The notes below the pieces were generated by a model. That model ran no database searches. It was not told the DNA's origin and saw nothing but the letters and a program-made list of their open reading frames with translations. 64,000 nt of DNA from Lentinus brumalis. Lineage: Eukaryota; Basidiomycota; Agaricomycetes; Polyporales; Polyporaceae. The translations under genes were made by a program, and so were the position numbers. Below, piece by piece: positions 1-10,375 of the stretch; position 1 is the stretch's first letter; each line of letters begins with the position of its first letter. Location of the stretch: assembly GCA_001792895.1 (NCBI GenBank), contig MARA01000025.1:496001-560000 (forward strand), given 5' to 3'.

Positions 1-334
1 CGGAGTGTTTCACGGCAGGTATTTGCGCATAGACATGTAGGGGTGTATTGCTTGAGCGACGCAGGTTGGTGTTTGGAATCCGTGAATCTGATAGACAGAT
101 GACCTCGTCGCTGATATGGTACCACAACCTGGGCCAGCCGAGGGCGATAGTGCGCCAGGACTTGCAAACTAGAGCCAGGTGGTCTGCTGCACAAGGACGT
201 GCAGGGGAAGACGCGTAGATGTCTTTGTCTGGAGCGACGACGAATTCGAATATGCGTGCGAGGGTCTCCGGTGGCAATTTGCCTACATGCGTCTTGAACT
301 GGTTGCGATACTGGTTCATGCGCGATGCGGTCAT
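1..334 (-). CDS. F-box protein, N-terminal part only (runs off window)
   Basis: An open frame on the minus strand begins at ATG 332-334 (a second in-frame ATG is at 317-319) and stays open to base 1. The translation carries an F-box-like core: 'KLPPETLARIFEFVVAP' near residues 19-35, then 'ALVCKSWRTIALGWPRLW'. It ends in a segment like 'TPLHVYAQIPA'. The same order of motifs occurs in the complete paralogue at 1028-2713, so this is a tandem copy. F-box proteins usually bridge Skp1 to substrates in SCF ubiquitin ligases; no substrate can be read here. The C-terminal LRR-like part lies outside the window. No frame break is seen in the visible part. Confidence 0.75.
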   Translation of the reverse strand, partial: MTASRMNQYRNQFKTHVGKLPPETLARIFEFVVAPDKDIYASSPARPCAADHLALVCKSWRTIALGWPRLWYHISDEVICLSDSRIPNTNLRRSSNTPLHVYAQIPAVKHS

Positions 335-1027
335 GGTTAGGAACGACGTGGTGTGTCCGAGCTGTCAGATGCCAACATGGTACCAAAGATTCAGTGATGC
401 TAGGGAGGGTCTTGATCGTCAAGACTCAAAGCACTGACCTCCTCCTTACTGTAGAGACCGTTAATGCCCTAGTTCAGAGTCGTGATAGCGGTGTTGACTC
501 AGGACGGACTCACCTGATTGTATGATCGTTCAGTGCTGCCTCGACAGCGCTGTCAAGCGCGCGTAGCACTTGCATCACTGGTGACGGGGCCATATTACTG
601 GACTAACCCCGGACGATGAAAGTGTGAGGTCAAGTCAAGCCGGGTGTTGCAGGCTGCAGCTGTGCGGCCGTCAGCGCGTCTGTTCAAGCGCTAGCCTCGG
701 CTTGCTCTTCGTCCCTCGCAAGATCGTGACGACATGAATCTGGTGCTGCAGTCTGACAGCATTGCCTATAGTTATGTACATGGCCATCGGTAGCTTGCTC
801 TACTCATATCGACACGTATGTACCTTTCGCACTCAGTCCATTCGATCTGCAGAAAGGAAAGCTATCGTAGTACTTACGGCTAATGAGGTTGCCACGTTTC
901 ATCGTGGTTAAGCACGCGATTCGCCCTTCAATCAGTCCGACTTCTGAAAAGCAGAACGTATGAGCAATTCGTTCAGATTTCACGTGGACCGAGTATCACT
1001 CACTCTTCCTTACGGCGGCGCATGTTC
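335..1027. other. Intergenic region between tandem F-box genes
   Basis: Holds the 5' region of the partial F-box gene and the 3' region of the complete one. Only short shadow frames occur, and I see no RNA gene or clear repeat. Confidence 0.5.
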
Positions 1028-2713
1028 CTAACGCCGAACGTCAGGCTGCTCTGGCAAATTCCAGCCCGCCATACCGTCTGTGCGGAACATGTGCCAGTAG
1101 TCGTTCTTCATCATATACATAGCTGGAACCTCCTTGTTGATCTCGAAAAGTGAGTCGTGCGTTATCTCTAGGTGCTCCACGAATGCCGACACTGGGGCCA
1201 GATCCTCACGCGTCATCGTGGAGACGTTGCAAGCCAGCGAAAACGGATGACCGCTCTCCTGTCTGGAGGCCGACATGCGAACCAAGGCTTCCAATGCGCG
1301 CGGCTCGAAGGGCTTCGAGCATCGCATCTGGATGCCCAGATATTGTAACCCGGGAGCGGGTATCTCGGCTGCACCACCATCGCTCGAGGACGACCTCACG
1401 GCAAGAACTTCGTCCATCCAGATCAGCAGCATAGATGCGGGGTTCTCCGGTAGCGTCTGCGAGCACTTGATGAGAAGACGGCTCAGAGACGGCATCCTCA
1501 GCAAGGTGGAACGCAGGGAAGTGCGCCTGAGTGCGGGGATTGTGTCGGGCAGGATGGACAGACGGAAGGTCACGATGTCTCGTGTGTCAAGTTGCGAAAT
1601 AACGCGTTCGAGCTGATGGAGATCTTGATAATGGTTGCTCAAACGCATTCCACTCGTGTGGAACCATATGCCGGAGTCTGCGCCATGTGAGAGGAAATGA
1701 AGATTTTTTCGCTCAGTGTCGTCTAGATGTATGACATCCAGGTATATGAGCCTCTTGACTCCGTAAAGGGCAGAAATGGGCGTCGCTATGAGGGATGGCC
1801 GGGGAGAAGCCCCAGTGCCACGGGCAGAGGGGTAGTACTTGAGGTTATCAAGCCTCATCACGAGCTGTATGGGGAGAGTAAGCAGAGCGAGGATGGCTAG
1901 CATGTGCTCCGTACTCATGTAGCCCATCCGAAGGCCCCGAAGGCGTGGAAGGTGAACAGGAGAGAGGGTCGACCCGCTCGTATAGAAATCGGACAGAGCT
2001 ACAAGTGTCGCAGTACCGCCCACCGAAAACGATGGTTCAATACCGATGAGTTCGATTGTCTCCAAGCGAGGGCAGTTGCGGAGAAGTCGGAGGAGTGCCC
2101 CAATGGTCAATACCTCCGATGGGACGTCTTCGAGGCGAAGGTTGGCTAGGCCTTGAAACGCATTCCCCGGGATGAAGGGTACTGACCGGAGAGCTAACGC
2201 CCTCAGGGTGCTCATATTGCCGCCTAGAATGAGGGGCAAAGCGGGGCTGCGATCCCATCTCACATGCATCCGATCGTTAAGGGTCAAAAATTCGAGGTTC
2301 GGCATGGGAGATGACAATGCTTGGAACACCTTCTCGAGGGAGGTGGCCCAGATGGTGAAATGCACCTCCTGAATTCGGTCAGGATAGTCGCAGCAGACGC
2401 CTCGAAACAAGCTTGTAGGAGGTATTCGTGAATAGACATGAAGTGGTGTTATTCCGGAGCGGTGCAACCTCCGCTGAGACAGCGCCCTGTCCGTCGGGGA
2501 CTCGTCGACGATATGGTACCACATCCTAGGCCAGTTGAGGGCCGTGGTGCGCCACGACTTGCAAACCTTGGCGAGAATCTCTGCCTGCGCACACGATGAA
2601 GGGCACACAGCGTAGATGTCTCTCTCCGGAGCGACGGTGAATTCGAAGATACGTCCGAGAATCTCCGGGGCCAATTTGCTTATAGGCGGCATCCTGTTCT
2701 CGTCCTGTCGCAT
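1028..2713 (-). CDS. F-box/LRR-like protein, intronless, 561 aa
   Basis: One uninterrupted 561-codon frame. The F-box lies at about residues 10-60: 'ISKLAPEILGRIFEF', 'AKVCKSWRTTALNWPRMW'. A long leucine-rich tail follows, with irregular repeats such as 'MPNLEFLTLND', 'MSTLRALALRS' and 'CPRLETIEL', as in basidiomycete F-box families. It ends in 'NDYWHMFRTDG...WNLPE', a terminal block shared with the copy ending at 25322. The likely role is substrate recognition in an SCF ubiquitin ligase; the substrate is unknown. Start: ATG 2711-2713 lies where the partial neighbour also has ATG. An upstream intron cannot be excluded, because other copies have short 5' exons. Confidence 0.8.
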   Translation of the reverse strand: MRQDENRMPPISKLAPEILGRIFEFTVAPERDIYAVCPSSCAQAEILAKVCKSWRTTALNWPRMWYHIVDESPTDRALSQRRLHRSGITPLHVYSRIPPTSLFRGVCCDYPDRIQEVHFTIWATSLEKVFQALSSPMPNLEFLTLNDRMHVRWDRSPALPLILGGNMSTLRALALRSVPFIPGNAFQGLANLRLEDVPSEVLTIGALLRLLRNCPRLETIELIGIEPSFSVGGTATLVALSDFYTSGSTLSPVHLPRLRGLRMGYMSTEHMLAILALLTLPIQLVMRLDNLKYYPSARGTGASPRPSLIATPISALYGVKRLIYLDVIHLDDTERKNLHFLSHGADSGIWFHTSGMRLSNHYQDLHQLERVISQLDTRDIVTFRLSILPDTIPALRRTSLRSTLLRMPSLSRLLIKCSQTLPENPASMLLIWMDEVLAVRSSSSDGGAAEIPAPGLQYLGIQMRCSKPFEPRALEALVRMSASRQESGHPFSLACNVSTMTREDLAPVSAFVEHLEITHDSLFEINKEVPAMYMMKNDYWHMFRTDGMAGWNLPEQPDVRR

Positions 2714-3178
2714 GCGCGATGCAGTCAGTCATGTCGCAGACGCATTGCGGGGTGAGCCCGAACAAACCTCGTCACAGTTCAAATTTGTGCTGTTGGTTCT
2801 GACGGGTGTCGAACATATTAAGCCCTAGTATCAACTGTGCCGGAGTCAGAAGTTCCGATAATGGACAAGCTGAGCGCAACACTGGCTATGCAATTCTGAG
2901 CCGGACGAGGACGAGAATGATGAGGAGTCGAGAGAGTCGGACACAACGCGCGCGAACTGGATCAGACTGCCAGAAGCGTTAAAGCGCCTATCGATGATCC
3001 GCCTACTCAGGAGTCAGGTGTATGTCTTCGATTCTTAGAATCGAGATTGACTTGAGGTTGAACGTTGACTGTGAATAACATCGAAAGCAAGAATAATTAC
3101 ATAGATACATGTCGTAGCCTCCATACATTGGGTGGGTACATGTCATGTCCATCAACCCAAACGAGTTTTCAACAACCC
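2714..3178. other. Intergenic region
   Basis: Spacer between the F-box promoter and the 3' end of the minus-strand aspartic protease. No feature seen beyond short shadow frames. Confidence 0.5.
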
Positions 3179-5241
3179 TCAATACCGCGAGTCCCACGGG
3201 TTCGAGTACGCGGGATGGTACCCCGCGTGTCCACCCTGGTTCTGCACCGCGTTGAGGTTGTACGCCTCGGGTGCAGGCTCGTGAAGCGGCTGGTATGTCG
3301 GGCGGAAGAACGTCGTCCGCCTGCTCTTGCGGGAGCGGTAGCACAGCCCCGCAATGCCCGCGATGAGAAGCACGCCCGCGGCGACGCTCAGCCCGATGAC
3401 GAGCGGGAGGTGCGACTTGATGCGGTCGCCGATCGACGCGTCCTCGGGCGTCCAGGGCGAGTTCCCGCGCACCCTGAGGAAGTCCGAGTGCGACTCGGCC
3501 GAGTCGGTCGTCAGCGGGAGCATCTGCACGTAGGGGTCCGCGGTCGTCTTCGTGCCTTCGACGAAGTCGCCGAAGTTGATGTATGTGTATGCGTTGCGGA
3601 CTGCGAGTAGTTTGGTCATTCGCGTAGTGCGCGAGCATGTGAAGAAGAAGACGTACGGAATGCCATGCCGAAGATCGCGTCGTAGGTGGCACCATTTCCC
3701 GGGTTGAACGGTTGGAACTGAGAACTAATGAGAGACACCTCGGAGTGAGAGAATGGTCACATACTGCGCCGAAGCAAACGTGGTTGCCGCTCGAGTCCGT
3801 CAGGTTGAGGTCAATATTCGCGTCCAGCGGGTGGACGGGGTAACTGACACCGCCGAACTTGAATGTGATGTTCACCTCCTTGTCGCAAGGGAGCTGCCAG
3901 ACTTGGCCGCTCAACTCCGAGCGGGTGACGAGCTGTGCACCCGGGACGTCTTTGTAGAAGGCTTGCGCTACAGAGCTGCGTTGAATTAGTGGACAACATA
4001 GCTCGTCCGTGCACAACTCGCACTTACGCAGGCACCTGTGGCAAAGAATATCCAGTGTCGAGTACTACCTGCGCGAGGTGAGCGACATGTCATTCGCGGA
4101 TGGTTCGGGAACCTACCGTTAGTTGCTTTTTGTTACCTGTCGAGCTCACCGCCGACTCGATGTTGAGTTCGGATATGACATCATTCCCGGCAGGACCGAC
4201 GATGCCATTCGCGTCAAGGAGGACCTGCCAGTGCTGGTTTACAGTCTCCGAGCTCGAGACCACGGAGACGGGAAGTTTCGGCTGCGACGTGATGTTCTCA
4301 TAGCCAGTCATCAGCTCTCCGACGGTCAAGTCACCGGTCGGCGGGTCCGTTGGGTCGTCATTCCGCCCAAGGAGGAAGGTGATGTAGTTGGGAGTCGACG
4401 TGTTCTGTTGGAATATCCTGTCCAGGACTGCGTCTCCCGACGAGTCACCAACGGCATCAGATACTTGGGATCCGTAGTTGGGCCCGAGGCCGATCAGCCC
4501 GCTTCCATCTTTGTTTTGGCTGTCCGCAGGTACGCTGACTACGCGAGGTCAGTGCGAGGTTGATCGAAATGATAGTGTTGCGTACTGTACGCCTGGTTGT
4601 CTACAGTATACCCCGCGAATCCTAGTTCAGCAGTCTTGATCGCACCTACAGAATTTTGTTAGCATCTTATGTATAATGTATAGAGCAGCTCCGACGCAAA
4701 GAATCGTCGCGCTGTCGCTCCTCTGGACGTGCAGCTGTGTACCCCTCGACTGCGGTCTAAGGAGGTGCATATATGCGCTACTTGTATGCTCTGATTGAAG
4801 TTCGCATAATCTCGGAGGCCATTGGAGGACGCGCTGCAGGTAGACAAGTGATAGGGTCTTCACAACGTACCTTGAACTTCGCCGACCGCATACGTGACTT
4901 TGGCTGATTTGCCCGTGTCCTTTGCGTTCGGGGCATCGCCTACCACCCACAAGTCCGAACTGGCCGAGTGTAAACCATCGCGCCGCCACCGGGAGCGCAA
5001 CCACGTACCTGCCCGTGTCTATCTGCACGCTGAACTTCTTCCCTCCGAGTGTGATGTCCGTCAGGTACTCCACATCGCCCACATTGGACACGGATGTGTT
5101 TCCGACTATGCTCGCTCTCCGCGCGAAGGCGCCACTGAGCTGTTTTGATCGCGGTCTTGCATAGATGCCGAGGCGCGAGGCGAGCGTGAGGTCACAGGCG
5201 GAAAGGAGCAGGAGGGGTATCGCGAACGACGAGGACTTCAT
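3179..5241 (-). CDS. Membrane-anchored A1 (pepsin-like) aspartic protease, 8 exons
   Basis: Exons by phase: 5241-5009, 4959-4871, 4645-4586, 4538-4117, 4068-4028, 3975-3765, 3717-3657 and 3600-3179, about 512 aa in all. ATG 5239-5241 opens a hydrophobic signal peptide ('SSSFAIPLLLLSACDLTLA'). Joining exons 1 and 2 rebuilds the first catalytic motif 'DTGSSDLWVVG'. The second, 'VLDTGYSLPQVP', lies in exon 5. Other A1 landmarks are 'EYLTDITLGGKKFSVQI', 'GLIGLGPN' and 'DAIFGMAF'. A single TM helix ('LPLVIGLSVAAGVLLIAG') near the C-terminus is followed by basic residues, so the enzyme should be plasma-membrane or wall associated. Intron 2 is 225 nt, longer than the others. It is divergent from, and clearly paralogous to, the gene at 5700-8264. 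Confidence 0.85.
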
Positions 5242-5699
5242 GCTCGTGGTAGAGTAAAGGAAACCCGTACCCGGCGGGCAGAAGCCAGACAAGACCGGGG
5301 CGCAGCATGTCAATGGACAGGCTGTTGCCCTGTGGCGATGGGCGCGACCACGCTTGCACAGGTCATGGAAGCCGCTGGGCATGGTGGGGCTTCCGCTGCG
5401 CACGCATATACCCGCTCGGACATAAGTCCGTGAATTGCCATTAGGCAGGCGTTTCCGTCTGAGCGACTCAGCGAGTAAACTGTTGGCATACGATGGCGAG
5501 AGCGACCGCGACGACGAGCTCGAGATCAGGGGAAGTGGTCGCCGTGTGACAAGGAAAGCAGGCGGGGAAGGGCAAGCGTCGCCGTCGCCGCCAACTGCAC
5601 CGCCCGCCGCCTCGGTTCTGCACCTCTCTCGTCGACCACCACCATCTCCCCACCGCCCCTCGCCTCGGGCACTCCATTCTTTACAGCTCTGCAGACCGG
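5242..5699. promoter_or_regulatory. Shared intergenic promoter of two divergent protease genes
   Basis: These 458 bp separate the ATGs of the head-to-head paralogues, so any core promoters and shared regulatory sites must lie here. No consensus TATA box stands out; 'GCATATAC' near 5403 is the closest match. The function is inferred from gene arrangement only. Confidence 0.45.
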
Positions 5700-8264
5700 A
5701 TGCGGTCGTTCCTTCCTGTCCTTTCTCTCCTCCTCCTCGAGCTCGACGCCCATGTCCGCGCGCTCTCCTTCGACGTCCATGTCCGCGAACGCGCCAACAC
5801 GCTGACCCGCCGCGCCAACGACCACACCGTGCCCGTCGCTAACACCCGCAACTCTGAGTACATCGCGAACGTCACCCTTGGTGGACGCGAGATCCCCGTC
5901 CTGCTGGATACTGGGAGGTACATCTTCCCCTCCTAGTTGCTGTCTTGGCGCAGGTGACCAAGTTGCTGCAGTTCGGACCTCTGGGTTACTGGGTCAGTAC
6001 CAGGCGCGAAAGACCTTGGGAAATCGGTCTCTCTGAGCTATGCGGTAGGCAAGGCTGCTGGTGAGTGCGCTTTGTCCTTAGTCGCGATCCGTACTGAAGT
6101 CTCGTAGGCGACGTCTATACCGCCCCCCTCCAGTTCGCCAACTATACCGTCCAAGATCAGGCATTCTGTAAGTAACGACAGTCTTCGTATAGGAAGTGTC
6201 TTGCCTCGGCCCTAGAGCCAACGATCTCTTCTCTATTTTTGTCTCTCCACGGCCTGCGCTTGCCGTTATACCCATCCTCGCCAGCGCAGAGCTTCTCATC
6301 GCGAGGGCGACCCGTGTGGTCGCCCATACTTACTCCAGCGTCTTACCGATACCAGGCTATACAAGTCGCATCTCGCGTTCGCTTGGGCGAGGCGGCAGGT
6401 CAACGGATCACAGGCTGTATGCGCGCCGGTCATCTCGTGCGTACAGACTTTGGGCTTTCGGACTCCAGTGAGGCAGACCGTGGTTGTCCACGAATATCAT
6501 GTCTATCCCCAACGCACAGAATGCCAGTCATTGGAGGTCGCTGGCCCCATCGGCATATAAGACAAACTATGTGCAGACACGGCACCTCCCCGTCGATTTC
6601 CGTTACCACTATGGCTTCTCTGATTCAAGCGGCAGCCCTCTACGAGACCACTGGATCACGAACGTGACGTTGGACCGGCGGGCTCACGACTCGCCACACT
6701 GATGTGGACGAGAGGGGTCGGCTGAAGTGGGCTTGGCACGGCTTATGGCTTGGACATAGCGATGCCCCGCATTGCAACTGACCATGGCTGGCCACAGTCA
6801 TTCTGGACTGCATAAACCGAGGATTGATGGTCAATCCGAGCGATCATGGGTTCTTGATTCACTGAGGTATGCTGACGTGCTATACTTCCAGTGCTGGTAC
6901 AAGACACATCCTCCTTCTCAGTCGACATCAAGTCACAGGGCTACGAGGGTCTCATTGGCTTGGGTCCGAACACGGGATCCGTCATTCGCGACGAGGTTGA
7001 CGACGCAAGCGGAGGCAGCGTACTGGACCGCATATTCTCACAAAACACCACCTCTGCCAACTTCCTCACCATCCTTCTCGACCGCGATGGCGATCCGGCG
7101 AGTCCCCCTACCGGCCAGCTGACAATTTCGGAATACCTCCCCCAATACACGAACATCTCGGGCATGCCGAAGCTTCCAGTAACGAAGGTCCACAGGCTCA
7201 CGAACGAGGACCAGCATTGGCAGGTGCTCACGGACGTCAACGGTGTCATTGGCCCGGACGGACAGCCCATCCAGATCGAATCCATCGTGCCTAGCGCACC
7301 TGATGGTCAACTCGTTGCCGTCTTCGACTCCGGATTCACGCTTCCCCAGGTACCGCGCGCCATGGCAGACGCCATCTATGGACGGGTCCAGGGTGCTGAG
7401 TACAACTCCGTCTCGGAGGTGTGGACTATCCCTTGCGACCAGTATCTCAACATCTCGTTCAAGTTCGGTGGCATCGAGTACCCGATTCACCCCCTTGATG
7501 TGTCGAGCAGCGACTTCAACATGGTCGATTCTACGGGTAACACGGTGTGTGTCGGCACGTTCCAGCCGATCACATCCGCATTCAGTTTGTTGGGAGAGTA
7601 CGACATCATTCTCGGCATGGCATTCAGTGGGTACTCTCAACGAGTCTCTGGAGGTCTCTGCTCTGCTAACGCATTCGCGGACAGTGCGTAATGCATACAC
7701 TTTGCTCGACTACGGCAACTTCATGGAGAACGTTGCGAACGACCTCGGCGATCCATTCGTTCAGCTGCTTCCAGTGACGGATGTCGCTGCAGCCCGCCAA
7801 GACTTCGTCAAGGTCAGGCTGAACGGCGCCGACACCACCAATGACTCGTCGCATGCGCTCCTCCCTGCTGATCAGATGCGACACTCGCCCATCTCGGAGG
7901 CGGAGAAGAAGAAGCAGTGAGTGCTCATGCTCCGTGCCTGTATGTGCGAGCAGGAATTCACCGCACACATCATAGGTACGAGGAGATGATCCTGAGTCGC
8001 TGGCCATACATCTTCGTAGGCTGTTTGGCGTTCGTGCTCATCGTCGCTGGCCTCATAATCTGGCGCTGCTGCGTGCATCGCCGCAAGAAGAGAGAGGCCG
8101 CGTCAGCGAGCGTGCGTCTTCCCGACACTGCGCCTCGTTCGCCAAACCCGCATCAAGTCTCGTTCAAGAACCTCGAGAACGGCGATATGGAGATGCGGGA
8201 GGGCAAGGGGTACGGCAACGATGGCTATCGCCCATCCTTCGCATCGAGTCGCACACGCGTGTAG
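5700..8264 (+). CDS. Membrane-anchored A1 aspartic protease paralogue, 6 exons
   Basis: Exons: 5700-5917, 5972-6060, 6108-6167, 6892-7626, 7685-7916 and 7976-8264, about 540 aa. A signal peptide starts 'MRSFLPVLSLLLLELDAHV'. Exons 1 and 2 join to 'LLDTGSSDLWVTG'. The second active-site motif is 'VFDSGFTLPQVP', with Ser in place of Thr after the catalytic Asp. 'GLIGLGPN' and 'DIILGMAF' are present. A TM helix ('YIFVGCLAFVLIVAGLIIW') and a basic cytosolic tail end the protein. Exons 1-3 have the same phases as the neighbour, and the 89- and 60-nt exons match in length. Three introns of the neighbour are absent here, one extra intron precedes the TM exon, and intron 3 is 724 nt against 47 nt in the neighbour. 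Confidence 0.85.
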
Positions 8265-8829
8265 GGCCCTCGCTCTGCATGCTATGTCTGGCTACTTGTC
8301 TCCCTACTTCCGTGAAGAAGAGGCTCGGACTTCGAGAAGTTGTGTTACTGCCCCTCCCTCCCGCATCCTACTCTACCCCGCGTGGACTGCGTGTCGTACT
8401 CTACTGCGTACCGTACCCCCGCCCCTAGCTGTTGTAGCTCGATCGTCGCTCTGCCATACTCGTCCACACGCCCTGTATCATACCCACTAATATTCGCTGT
8501 CCTGCAGCAATATCGTCTTGCTTTCTGAGCCTCTGGCAGTCGTCCTTCGTGCTATCTCCCCTCTCAGCTTGCATCCCGTCCCTCCACCTCCTCCCCCACG
8601 TAGCCTCTAGCTACATCCCGCAGCTGTCCTTGAAGTTACATTCTTCTCGCGCCTGTGGACAGGTCGCCGTCTCACTTGTCTCAAGTTTCTGTGCTGCCTC
8701 TCGCACACTAGCGTAGGCTCTTACCTCTTAGTCGCGTTTCGTGTTCGTACTTTTGACAGGTTTTGGGATTGGAATGCATGTACAACAGAGTCATCCTCAA
8801 TTTGCGCGAGACGTTGCCTGACGTTGCTT
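8265..8829. other. 3' flank of protease gene
   Basis: Pyrimidine-rich sequence downstream of the protease stop, probably its 3' UTR and terminator region. No coding frame is supported. Confidence 0.4.
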
Positions 8830-8890
8830 GAGGAGGAGGAGGAGGAGGAGGAGGAGGAGGAGGAGGAGGAGGAGGAAGGAGGAGGAGGAA
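8830..8890 (+). repeat. (GGA)n microsatellite; holds possible 5' target-site copy of LINE
   Basis: Runs of GAG/GGA triplets. Its last 13 bases, 8878-8890, read GGAGGAGGAGGAA. The same 13 bases stand directly after the LINE poly(A) at 20381-20393, as expected for a target-site duplication. Because the target is a simple repeat, chance identity is possible. Confidence 0.7.
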
Positions 8891-9712
8891 GGGGCTCCTC
8901 TTCTCTTTACCACCATCACGGTCGGGTTTTCCCACGGTCAATGGCAACTGGAGCTGCTAAACCTGAGGATGTCACTATCTATATGCACCAACACACGACG
9001 GGCCATAACGGCTAAGTGACCTAGAATGAGAACGAACGACGAGAGCCACGAGCACCAGAGAAATAAGAGGAAGAAGCGGCTGCTGGAGTAACTAAGGAAG
9101 GGTGACCTACCCAGAACGAACCTCGCGTCCTCCCAACAAGCCGAGTAAAACAACAAGTAAGCCTTACGCTGACAACCAACGCTAATATCCACACGTCAAG
9201 AAGGACTGCATATGCTCGTGTGAGCGGGTCTGCAACCCAAACTCGGGAGTGAGCTGTCCCTCAGGCGTGAGCCAATGACCGTGAGCGCCTAGACACGAGC
9301 GGCAAACCCGCGCGGCGCCGACTGACCGCGTCCCAATCCACGTGATACGACCACGAGGTTCACCCACGTACATGCGATGATCATTGAGATCGACCGCCTA
9401 TGTCGGCCGAGGATGGCCGTAGACAGCAGCGGGCACAAGTTTTGGCTGCCGCCGTAGCGCGCAGAATACGATAAGAGGAGGAGCGTAACATGAGTAATGA
9501 CCGTTCGCTGAACCACCCCCACCAAGCACTACAAGTGCTCATCTCTGCCGGCAGAGATGCTCCCAGAAATCTTTCACAAAGACAAGGAATGTGAGTTGAC
9601 ACCTAAAACGTGGCATTCACGTCAGCAGAAGCAAGCGAAGCGCGGATACTTAACGGACGTGTAGGGAGAGAAACGCACCCCAGACGAAACGAACACCCCA
9701 AACGACAATCGC

Positions 9713-10375
9713 ATGACATCCACAGACGTCTCCCCCTCTCAGACGTGGCTGTACGTCCTATGGCGGAAAACACTCGCTCTCCCTGGTCCTGCAAAGACGA
9801 TCGAGCGAGCGGACCACTATGAGGTCGTCGTTCCACCGAAAGAGCCGCTGCAAATCGGACGGGAAGTCAGAATCCTACTCCTCTCTGACAGCCGATACCA
9901 CACACCTGAACTTCCCTACCCCCCCATCGAGTACGATGCGTACGACCTGTTCGTGGAGGGCGAGATAGAGAGGGTTGGAGACTTGGAAGGAGAAGGAGCG
10001 ACGTTGGTGATGAAGAACAAGAACGAGTGGAGCACCATCCGATATGCCTATATCACGATCCCTAACATACACGACCCGACTGTCTTCATCGATACACGCC
10101 AGAAGCCGCGTGACATGATGATGCAGACCCACACCTACTCAGCCAAAACAGAATGGGCGAAACCGTACGCTCGGGTCATGACGATAGCCCCCTTCGCAGA
10201 CCCGCTCACCTCCCCCTTCGTCTACAACTACGACGACATACGGGATGCAGGGATTGATGTGAAGGCCAGAGAGGACACGACAGGAGACCTGATCACAAAT
10301 ATCAGACGGAGGATAGGATTCAGACTTGCGGGAGTGTACACCTGCGCGGGACCCCACAGACTTGGGAGAGCCTGA
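9713..10375 (+). CDS. Unknown 220-aa protein in LINE 5' region
   Basis: A real ATG opens 220 codons of ordinary composition, for example 'EVVVPPKEPLQIGREVRILL', 'YPPIEYDAYDLFVEGEIERV' and 'EDTTGDLITNIRRRIGF'. I recognise no domain and see no signal peptide or TM segment. Its base composition (T-poor plus strand) resembles the LINE ORFs downstream rather than the host genes. It may be an extra 5' ORF of the element or a captured or decayed host fragment. No introns are needed. Confidence 0.45.
   Translation: MTSTDVSPSQTWLYVLWRKTLALPGPAKTIERADHYEVVVPPKEPLQIGREVRILLLSDSRYHTPELPYPPIEYDAYDLFVEGEIERVGDLEGEGATLVMKNKNEWSTIRYAYITIPNIHDPTVFIDTRQKPRDMMMQTHTYSAKTEWAKPYARVMTIAPFADPLTSPFVYNYDDIRDAGIDVKAREDTTGDLITNIRRRIGFRLAGVYTCAGPHRLGRA

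Noticed and set aside
3003..4016. 337-codon frame on the minus strand within the protease
   Set aside because: Only its N-terminal part coincides with a true protease exon; the rest reads through introns and out of frame.
6239..6667. 142-codon frame inside the protease gene
   Set aside because: It lies in the long intron 3, has no recognisable content, and the flanking exons join in phase without it.
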